NCBI GenBank assembly: GCA_019426215.1
Contig: CM033408.1
Location: forward strand, 23,566,375 to 23,630,374
Source: Buddleja alternifolia
Lineage: Eukaryota; Streptophyta; Magnoliopsida; Lamiales; Scrophulariaceae
DNA length: 64,000 nt
Direction of reading: 5' to 3'
Each line of letters starts with the position of its first letter. Within the stretch, counting starts at the first letter, position 1. This document shows positions 22,892 through 32,200 of this stretch, piece by piece. The notes beneath the pieces were generated by a model. The model made no database searches and was not told where the DNA came from. It was given only the letters and a program-made list of their open reading frames with translations. Made by a program: the position numbers and the translations under genes.

Positions 22892-23939
22892 GTAATGGGG
22901 ATATATACACAACAAATAGTATGTAATTCTTATTCTTGAATCTGTATGCAAGTTGGTTAAAAGGATCGAATTTGTTCCAAGTCCATAGATTCAGATGGAT
23001 TTGCCAATCCTTAAAATTGGTTAAAACTAATCATTATCCTAACTAATTCATGAAATCAATATTTTGAATTTAGATACAACCCTTCTATTGACAATCAAGA
23101 TACAACCCTTATATTGACAATCAAAAGCACGGTAAATTGAGATTTGCATGCAATGTCGCATGATTTCCTGGGATATGCTAACTAATTCAATTTCAAAATT
23201 TAAAAAGTATTAATAGTGTATAAATTGTCAACCAATGAAATTTTTTGTTAGGAATTAAAAAACTCAAAATTCTGAGGAAGATATATAGATATATATGGAA
23301 TAGAATTGAGTTTGAAATTTAAATTTGAAATAAGAACACATGTTAAGAAAAGATCAATTAGTTAATTTAACTTTATCCAAAAAAGATATGAGGTTGTTAA
23401 TATATTAGGTAAAGATTGATAAATATTTTTTTTAAATTTAAAAAATATATATATTATTCATTCAATTTTGCTTAGGGATGGGATATTAATTATGTAAATA
23501 AAAATAATCAAATATGATTGGTAATTTATAGATAAAATAATCAAATATAGATAATTTATAATATGCAAAATCAGAAGTTTGAGGACTATTATCAAAAAAA
23601 TTATTTATATGAGTGTAAAAACTTATTTATATGATTGGTAAATTGAATAAAATAAATATTAAAAAATAAAATAATTGATAAATATCATTAATAAGAAAAA
23701 TAAACACAGAAAAGTTAATTTTTATTTGAATTTAAATGATACTGGTAACTACCATATCTTGAATTTCAAATTTTGAATGATTTAGATAAATATTAACAAT
23801 TATATTTATCCAAATTAAATAAAAAAAATACAAATTGAATTGTTTATGTGGCAAAATTGAGTTCAATTAGACCATTCACATGTGCGCTTAATTACTTGGA
23901 TGGCCTCAAAGTTTGTATTTTATTATATATAGATACCTC

Positions 23940-24607
23940 CTATAATGCACGAATACTCCAAAAATTGGACTCGTACGATACTATGCGGATACCACCCAGA
24001 TACGTATCGGATACTTTCTTGAAGTACCCAAAAATTAAATTAAAAAAAATTCCAGATAACATATCCGATACTTCCAGATGTCATATTCGCTACAAAATTT
24101 GAAGTATCTGACACGCCCTAGATACCAGATATAGTATTTTTTGAATATTATATAATATTTTATAGGTTAAAATAGGAAAATAATAATGACTTTAATCGTA
24201 CGTTAAAAACTTAAACAAACAAAAGTGAAATTTAAAGAAACAAAAAATCACTTTGGTTTCATTTCTTAATATATTTTTTCTTCTCTTGCTCCACGTGACC
24301 TATCATTTACACTTTATCACCCAAGATTTTGAATAAGAAGGTAAATGTTGGTATCAATGGAATGAAGTTCATACACCACAAATGATGAAATATTTTAGTT
24401 ACCTTCGAGATTTTTTGAACTTATAAACAATGAACTTGTGTCAATATTGCAGTTTAATTTATGTTAACATAGACTCAAATGAATTTTTAAATATTATATA
24501 TATATATATATATTCGTATCCCCAACATATTGTATCCTATAATTTTAAAATTTGCTGTATTTTGTTTTCGTATCATATCGTACTCGTATCCGTATCAGTG
24601 CATCATA
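23940..24607. mobile_element. Mutator-like element at the Helitron B edge
   Basis: 668 bp. The ends CTATAATGCACGAATAC and, reverse-complemented, TATGATGCACTGATAC form TIRs, and both arms share ACTCGTAC/GAGTACGATA words. It is flanked by the perfect 9-bp repeat AGATACCTC at 23931-23939 and 24608-24616. The first three bases of the left repeat are the Helitron's own end. No transposase; the small frames inside are not genes. Confidence 0.8.
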
Positions 24608-24616
24608 AGATACCTC

Positions 24617-24989
24617 TAACATTTGTTAATTTAACTTTAATTAGGATCAATTTTGTCAAATTCAAGTATATAGGGAAAAATCTATCACATGCCAATATTA
24701 AGAATTATACAAAGATTCGACCGAAAAATATTATCAAGAATTAGTCGATGATCTGCTTTTATTGAGGCCCCAACATATTAGAGTTTTTGAGTTCTAATCT
24801 CACCTAAGTAATAAATCTTTATCTAAACTTGTAGTAGTTCTTAGTTGATTGTAATTGTTGTTAGCTAATCGTAAAATTATTTCTATTTGATATTCATGCA
24901 TATACTTACATCATATCATCGATTCCTAAAAACAAAAAGTTTTAAGAATTTTTCATAGTTTTCAATTTCATGGTGAGGGTTTGATTTGA
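24617..24989. other. Intergenic DNA
   Basis: AT-rich; no gene, repeat or signal recognised. Confidence 0.5.
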
Positions 24990-25330
24990 CTAGGATATCA
25001 GTAACGGACGTCGTAAATATGGTTTCTGAATGGGTAGGTGGTAGTTGGTTTTTTCATCTTTGTTTCTTAAGGTAGTTGATTATCTCAGAAAATGGTGTTT
25101 GGTAACTATAGTTCTATAGGAAATGTTTTTCCGCGTGAATCTGGACTGTACGTGTGAGAGGAAGTTTGATCGACGATGGCTACTTGTAGCAGCAGAGACA
25201 GCACGGGAGGATATGGGCGGTGCAAGTAGACAAGGATAGGTAGGATTAAAATTAAGTTTTGAATTCAAGGATAGGTGCAAGATCCTCAATTGGCCCACGT
25301 TATATGCTAGTTTTACTTAGTACTTATATT
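24990..25330. repeat. GolS-upstream-like fragment without a GolS gene
   Basis: Contains ACGTCGTAAATATGGTTTC, GGTGTTTGGTAA, GACTGTACGTGTGAGAGGAAG, GCACGGGAGGATATGGGCGG and GGTAGGATTA. These match in order 5245-5440 upstream of GolS copy 1, and the first part also matches 15905-16030. No GolS coding sequence is adjacent. Confidence 0.6.
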
Positions 25331-25430
25331 TTCATTTGCTAACCTATGATGATTATTAATTGAAAATGATAATTAATTGTTAGAGGCGTCATCTAATGCC
25401 ACCAAGCTTAGTAGCAAGATAAGCCTATAA

Positions 25431-25631
25431 CCAACAAGGTCCAACACAGTTGGTAGATAACTGGGTTCTTTAAGCATTTGTCTAGGGTTCTTTAAGCATT
25501 TGTCTGGCGGTGTGTATGGAAAATGCTTTATTGGGAGAGGCAAATCCCACTTCGATGATCTCTACGCCTCGAAGGGAAATAGTCTCCGGCGTCCGGCTGG
25601 AGGAAATTCTGGTATATACCAAAAAAAAAAA
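25431..25631 (+). mobile_element. SINE-like retroposon 3
   Basis: About 200 bp with an A-rich tail, flanked by the perfect 15-bp repeat AAGATAAGCCTATAA at 25416-25430 and 25632-25646. The head reads GGTCCAACACAGTTGGTAGATAAC, tRNA-like. GGGTTCTTTAAGCATTTGTCT is repeated twice head to tail within it. I see no clear B box, so the tRNA origin is probable only. Confidence 0.78.
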
Positions 25632-25646
25632 AAGATAAGCCTATAA

Positions 25647-25829
25647 GATTGCACCATTACCACGTTCTGGATTTCAGTTGCATCCTAAGTAGACTTATCA
25701 ATAAAGTTGAGCCAGCCGAGCTTGTTTAAACTCAAGCTCGATATTAAACAATTTTTTGTAGTCGAAGCTCGAGCTCGGCTTGATGAGTTCAAGTTGTGCC
25801 GAAGCCACCTTGAATTTAATATACCAAAA
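25647..25829. other. Short repeat-like stretch
   Basis: Contains CTCAAGCTCG and AGCTCGAGCTCGGCTTGATGAG words common in plant DNA transposon termini; no element boundaries defined. Confidence 0.35.
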
Positions 25830-26090
25830 TTTTTATTGACAATTATATTTGTTATCACTAAGTTACTACTAAACACATGTCATTAATTATCAATGATGAC
25901 AATAATTTCTTTGTTACTAATTGTTAAGAGCATCAACTTAATATAATTATTGTCACTAAAACAGGTAAACAATCATTTTTGTGATAAAAACAAAAATTTC
26001 GGCCACTCAATATATACTTAATGACAACTTTAACATTGTCGTTTGACATTTTTTCACTATCATTTTATATTTTTGTAGAGATAATGTTAT
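25830..26090. mobile_element. CACTA-like fragment, third copy
   Basis: Same TGTCACTAA/TTGTTACTAA word pattern as 8170-8395 and 16225-16655, ending ATTTTTGTAGAG. It is followed, as at 8396, by the shared non-coding block. Confidence 0.55.
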
Positions 26091-26290
26091 TTGTATAATT
26101 TAATTTAGAATTACAATTTGACTATTTTTCTATTAAAACTAAATTAATGTTGATTTGATTGATAACTTTAAAAGTTAAAGATATAAAAATTGCTCCATAT
26201 ATTTTCATTAATTCAAATACAACCTAAAAGCATTGTTTTTTACAAGATGTAATTGAGAGCCTTGAGACATAATATAAGAGAAGAGACGTG
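26091..26290. repeat. Non-coding block shared with 8396-8610
   Basis: Collinear with 8396-8610: GTTGATTTGATTGATAAC, AAAAGTTAAAGATA, ACAACCTAAAAGCATTGTTTTT and TGTAATTGAGAGCCTTGA. Confidence 0.6.
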
Positions 26291-26419
26291 AGGACTGTAT
26301 TGGTGGACGATCTATAAATATCTCTATAAGCAATCTATGATTTCGGAAGCATGCGCTGACCCTTGTAGGTGACCGAAACTGACCCTACCTAAATTTTTCT
26401 TTACAAAAAAATAAAATAA

Positions 26420-26420
<1 letters not shown>

Positions 26421-26450
<30 letters not shown>
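26421..26450. repeat. (AAT)n microsatellite
   Basis: Ten pure ATA/AAT trinucleotides. Confidence 0.95.
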
Positions 26451-26453
<3 letters not shown>

Positions 26454-26637
26454 GAAAAGACGAATTTGACCCCCTCTGATATTAACATTATTTTGAGCCT
26501 CTATTTTTGGATTATGCAAAATACAAAAACAAAACTTAAAAGTTATAGGAAAATAATTTGATTATATGTTATTTGAGCTATATCGTATTCTATGAAATGA
26601 AAACGTGACTTCATTCATTATGGTGATATTCATACTC

Positions 26638-27533
26638 GTAGGGTTAATTACACTAATTTATAACTTCTCCTCTTATTTCGCGTAATTACAGTCCAGTCCA
26701 CTTATTTATGGCGCATAACAAGTACCCTCCTCTTATAATAAAGCCTTACATTGAGCCCCCTGTGATTAACGGCCATTAGTCAAGCGTGAAGGAAAATGTC
26801 AAATATCAATTTTAACCCCTATTTTAAAAGAAAATAAAATTATAAAGGGTTAACTACATTAACACCCTCCTTATTTAGTGTAATTACAATTCAGTCCGCT
26901 TTATTGGATCATATAACAGACAACTCCCTCGTATAATATAACTTTACATTCACCCCTCTACGAATAACTTTCGTTACTTTCTTTTTTCCTTTTTATATTT
27001 TTTCCATAATATTATTTGTTAATTTTCCTTTTTTATTGTAACCTTTTATATATATATATATATATATATATTTTCTTTCAACTTATTTTATTACTCATTG
27101 ATTTGATATTTTTTGGCAACTTACTAATTTAGATTTATCTACATTGAATTATGATATGCACCTAAAAAAAATAGAAACTCAGGGTATGTTTTCATTTTCT
27201 AAAAAATATTCAAATTGACATAAATCCAAATTGCACTTCATTAGCAAGATGTTAACAAATTTTTAACGAAATCATTTATTTGAAACTAAATTGAAAGTTA
27301 CAGTCACATCCTTTTAAATATGAAAAATTACATTCACCCCCTCAAGAGCAAAATAGAAAATCTAAAAAATATTTTTTGATAATGTCAGCAAATTCTATTA
27401 GTCTTTTAACGGAAGGGGGTGATTTCAAAACTTGTATTATAAGCGCTGGGGGGGGGGGTATTTGTTATGTGATCAAACTAAGCTGATTGGACTATAATTA
27501 TACTAAATAAGAGGGGAAGTTAGTATGATTATC
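26638..27533. mobile_element. Composite inverted-repeat element
   Basis: The left end AGGGTTAATTACACTAA and the right end, reverse-complemented, AGGGATAATCATACTAA continue as arms sharing CCTCTTATTT, TAATTA.AGTCCA and CATAACAA. A second left-type end (GGGTTAACTACATTAAC) lies at about 26858, so one copy may be nested in another. A (TA)n tract lies at 27049-27071. No target duplication found and no coding capacity. Confidence 0.55.
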
Positions 27534-27616
27534 CCTTAAATGTATATATTAAAAGAATATGATGGTACAATCTGTACGGAAACACTTATAATTAGTTCAA
27601 TACCACAGTAACATTC
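27316..27616. repeat. Flanking segment copied into the gypsy LTR (source copy)
   Basis: From AAATATGAAAAATTAC to CCACAGTAACATTC. The same 300 bp recurs at 27757-28061 inside the left LTR of the gypsy element, with few differences (mainly the length of a G run). Confidence 0.9.
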
Positions 27617-27724
27617 TCGTGTAACACTACTTGTAACATTTATAAATATATGTTATATGTATACACATATGATTAGAATGTGATGAAAGAAAAAGTTTTT
27701 GTGCGGAGAAAAATTTGAAGGTAC

Positions 27725-28768
27725 TATTTCGAGATTTCAAACAAACTGGATTAGGGAAATATGAAAAATTACATTCACCCCCTCAAGGGCAAAATAGAAA
27801 ATCTAAAAAATATTTTTTGATAATGTCAGCAAATTCTATTAGTCTTTTAACGGAAGGGGGTGATTTCAAAAGTTGTATTATAAGCGCCGAGGGGGGGGGG
27901 GGGTATTTGTTATGTGATCAAACTAAGCTGATTGGACTATAATTATACTAAATAAGAGGGGAAGTTAGTATGATTATCCCTTAAATGTATATATTAAAAG
28001 AATATGATGGTACAATCTGTACGGAAACACTTATAATTAGTTCAATACCACAGTAACATTCCCTTGATAATTCACAATTTAGAATTATTTAATAACCCCT
28101 GCCTAGATATGCTTGTGGTGGTTTAAGTCTTACAAATATTTTCGTTGTGCAATGCTCGCAATCAATTAAGAGATAAACTAAAACTCGAGTAATTAATCAA
28201 CACTTGAAAACTCAAGTAAAAATATACCTCTATGAATTCTCGGACGAATTCTTCTTGATACAGGAATAGAGTGCTCGATTACAATGTTGCTAACAAACTA
28301 TTTTATGCTACCAACTAGTTACTCTAGATTTAAACTAAGCCTAATTATGCCTACAATTGCTAAAACGACTGAAAGAAATAAAGAAATTTTGCAGAGTTTG
28401 TCTGATTCTGTCTGTCTCCCTCTTCCTCTTTTTTGGCCGCCTATATCTTGGCCTTGGGAACCCACGCTCTTCTTTTTCGGGAACTGCCTTCAACCGTTTC
28501 TTTCAAAATTCTTAATTTGCCTCGTCTTCCTTGAATGCAACTTACTAGCCTTTAGGCTCTCTTCATTTTTCAGATTCGATTGTTGGGTTTTTATTAGATC
28601 AACCCATAACTTGTCATCCCTTGAATTTAATGAGAACTTTTCTTGCTTATCATTAATGGGCCTTGTCCTATTCATTTATGGGCCCACTTTCTTCTTTTTG
28701 AATTTCCCCTATTTGGGCTTCTCGGGCTTTTTTATTTCGAAGGCCCGTACTATTTTACAGTGTAAACA
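27725..28768 (-). repeat. 3' LTR of the gypsy element, with foreign segment
   Basis: On plus it begins TATTTCGAGATTTCAAAC and ends AGTGTAAACA. It matches 58460-59235 except that 27757-28061 is a copy of the external flank 27316-27616 in place of about 30 bp of LTR. Open frames in the LTR (for example 28284-28781) are non-coding. Confidence 0.9.
27757..28061. repeat. Flank-derived filler inside the 3' LTR
   Basis: Direct copy of 27316-27616, lying 441 bp away, joined at GGATTAGGGA|AATATG on one side and AACATTC|CCTTGATAATTC on the other. Confidence 0.9.
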
Positions 28769-28769
28769 A

Positions 28770-28781
28770 ATGCCCCCTTAA
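28770..28781 (-). promoter_or_regulatory. Polypurine tract of the gypsy element
   Basis: On minus the sequence TTAAGGGGGCATT lies directly before the 3' LTR start (TGTTTACAC), the position where plus-strand priming occurs. Confidence 0.6.
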
Positions 28782-29071
28782 TGCATATGAACGTTTCGAG
28801 TTCATATGTATTAATATACACGTCCTTTGTTAATGACGATTTCATATTCTGGCGGGTACGGAAGATCGTGCCCTTCATTAAAGTCACTTTAACTTTTCAT
28901 CTTCATCATGGATTCGCAGGTGTGTTTTTTCATGATTGGACATTTAAACCCTCTAAAGACACATCCTTTTATAAGAGACTCTTATTTTTTGGCGGGTAAA
29001 AAATGTACGAGACTCTTCTTCTTCCCTGATAGGTAGCAGGTGTGTCTTTTCATGTTCGGGTACTTAAACCC

Positions 29072-29079
29072 TATAAATA
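29072..29079 (+). promoter_or_regulatory. Putative TATA box of the antisense PMD gene
   Basis: CCTATAAATATC about 170 bp upstream of the ATG at 29245. A degenerate copy of the same 50-bp stretch (TTTAAACCCTCTAAAGACAC) lies at about 28945. Position and strand suit the PMD gene; activity is not shown. Confidence 0.5.
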
Positions 29080-29244
29080 TCACATCATCTTTTCCGGCCG
29101 ACTTACAGTGCTATAATCTCTCTCATCCACTTTTCAAATAAGCTGTACTTCACACTTCTTTCTCGAATCTTGATCTTTCTTGCCTGTTCTTCGAGTCTTT
29201 TCCCCTCCTCGAAAATTGCCATCTTCCTCGCTCGGCCTCCTTCA

Positions 29245-32200
29245 ATGGCGAATTCCCATGATCTTTCTCATTTGGTTGCTCGAGCAAACGTCTTGGATTG
29301 CGAAGACTCCCAAGACCTGTTTCAAACCATCAAGGATTTCGAAGCTCATTATCAGGATGAGAAAATATCTCCTCTCGATTCTACCCATGTAGTCCCGCCA
29401 TGGGTTTTTGATCGCCGCGGCCAATCGCTCAATCATGTGGGTCTTGGGCCGCGATTTCATCCCGAAGTGTTTGAGCCATCTACTGAGGGTAATCCCGACT
29501 TACTCAGGATCTGGCCTGCTCTGGAGAATGACGCTCCTCTTTTTCAATGTAGAGTGAGTGATAAGTTCGGTTGGACAAATAGGACTGACACGAGAAATCC
29601 TCACGTGTTTGCACAACAAGTGGATTGGTCGTGTGTAGTAATAAAGTGGATTTTTAAGTCCGAATTGTCGATCCCACAGAGACTTGTATTTAGACTTCTT
29701 GAATTTAAAGCAAACAATAATTAAAACAATAAAATAAACTAAAACAAGAATTAACTAAAATATGATGGAAGCAAGATACAAGAAACAAGATGTCGAAATC
29801 AAGATAGCGATGGAAGAGAGCAACTAAGACATATGTGCTGGCATAAATTAATCAATTTTCATTATAAATATGTTCTCATATTATTAGACTACTGTTGTTT
29901 TGGTGGAAAAAATCTTAAATAATTACTACCCGATGTCTCGGCTGTAATAATCCTATGACTAAGTGGCAATTCTCTAAATACGTCTATCTGAGAATCAAAT
30001 CATTAACCATGCATTCACGTTTTAGAATTTCCCCGGATAAATCTGGCTAACTGCACCCGGAAATCTATACCTATCTCTAGGAGCAATTCCTCATGTTTTT
30101 CGGATGATGTGATGATTTCTTTGAACCCTAATCTATATTCTCTCGAATCATAAACTAGGTTAATTAGCAAGCTTATGTTGATCAGGCATATGATTGGAAT
30201 AAACGCACAAAATCAATACACAAAATAACAATAGAATTAATATGAAAAAACACAATTTATAACTCAAATATCATAATTTAGCCTCAACATGGCCTTAGTT
30301 CGAAGAATCTAATTCATCATAAAAGATAAAAGATAGAAACTTAAATTAAGATTCATATTCATAGACAAAAATAAATCAAAATCTAAGAATCTCCCTCATA
30401 TTTTTGATGGTTGAACTTCGATCTTCATCTCTTCCATGCTTCTTGATTTCTTCACCTTCAAGGGTTCTTGAAAATCTTCATAAATATGTAAAAACTATGT
30501 CTAAACCCCATTAGGGCTCTATTCTATGTGTATTTTCGTCTCCTAACCCTAGAGAATTGATGTAATATATATATAAGGGTGGAAGGGGAAGACTCCAACT
30601 TGAGTTAGAATTGGAAATTTCCAAAAACCTGCTATTTTTTCCGTCAGAACCAACATCCGAACGTGAAGTACCCAACGTCTGTACGTTGGAAACAGAAACA
30701 TTTTGCCTTCTGCGCAGCGATCTTGTTTCCTTCATAACTTTCTCCACAGACCTCCGATTTGGGTGATTCAAGTTGTCACGTAATGATACAACAGAGATAT
30801 ACAACTTTGTACAATAAATATTTGTCAAATTCAGTTTCTAAATGCTCCGAAATTCTGCATTTCCGTCCAGTTTTCCTCCATTGCACTGATTTTCCACCTT
30901 TACTCAATAAGCACACAAATTACAAGCATATGTGACATAAATCATGCATAAACCAATGTAAATAACATAAATATGAGGCTTTAAAACATGTAAATCTCAT
31001 ACCTATCAAGGACCAAACCAACCAATGGTTGGATTGGGGCCACCGATGCCTATTCTTGGTTCGAGAGGCTGGGACAATTCGATAGCAAGTGGGAAGGCAA
31101 TCGAATTATGGGGCTTATTCGAATAGCCTGCTATCCGATTCTTCTTTTCGAACAAGTAGTCATGGATGCCTTAGCTTACTCATGGCATTCCTCTTATAAC
31201 TGCTTCATCTTGCCTCGGGGTTTCCAGACGATCAATTTGGAGGATGTAGCCTTGGTCACTGATCTTTCTTCAACGGGTGCTACTCTTCCTAGTGGTGAAT
31301 CATTACCCAATGCCTGTGCTCTCCTGGAATCTACCGAAACTTGGCTGAAGCACCGTGGAAAAAATAAGGAGGTTAACATTACCTACACTGCTCTGGTTAG
31401 ACACTTATCCAACTGTGATGACATGGTTACTTCTTTCGAAGAGGTATTGTTTTTGAATTTCATTTTTTTCCCGGTTGTTTATGAACGCTGGTTGTGTGGT
31501 AAACAAGACCTTCCTTAATTTGGCTGCTAATATTTCTGTCACCATGGGACCCATCGAGTTAGCTTCCTTGGTGTTGGCCCATTTCTACCGCATGATGTTC
31601 AATCTTCATCGCGACCCCTTGAATGCCAATACATTGTCTGGCCCTCTTTGGTTACTAACATGCTGGATATTCCTTTATTACCCTGAGTTATTGCACATTA
31701 GGTCTATTCAAGCCCTCGAAGACTCGATTCAAAATGGAGTACAGAAGCCTTCGAAAAAGACCACTGGTCCTCGATTTGAGCCCATTTCGAATTAGGCCTG
31801 TTATAGAGAAGTTTGTGTGAATTTATTAATTCTCCTCGAGAAAACTTCATGTCTCGTGGCTTTGGCTGCTATTTATAATACGCTTTATGTCTCTACCTGG
31901 TGTCCCTTCTTCGAAACAAGGTACGACCATGTGAGCACCCATTGGTCTCATGTCGCGCTGCCTAATTTGATGAGGACAATTGATTCTCTCGATCCTTCTA
32001 CTGACGAGCATCCGTACTGGAGGTCCGTCCTGTCCTCCCGGGACCTTCTTTTTCCTGACCATACCCCCAGGGTTGAAGTCTACAATCCACAGGTAATAAT
32101 TGAGTTAAAGTTTTATCTTGAGTGTATTAATTTTATTCGCTCATTTTTTTATTTTTATTTTGTAGCTTTGTTCGAGACAATTCGGTATAACCCAATGCTT

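Larger units (their letters stand above)
19462..23933 (-). mobile_element. Non-autonomous Helitron B, head-to-tail with A
   Basis: On the minus strand it starts at 23933 with TCTATATATAATAAAATAC (Helitron 5' TC end). It finishes at 19462 with CCATGCCTTGGTACGGGG, a hairpin-forming string, then TTATGACTAGT. It is flanked by A on the left and T on the right, as expected for insertion between A and T. It abuts Helitron A without a gap. No Rep or helicase is recognised. Two SINEs are nested within it. A second 3'-end-like string near 23465-23520 suggests a further partial copy inside. Confidence 0.72.

Noticed and set aside
28284..28781. 165-codon frame on plus
   Set aside because: Lies in the gypsy LTR and is broken in the other LTR (58804-59053), so not a gene.
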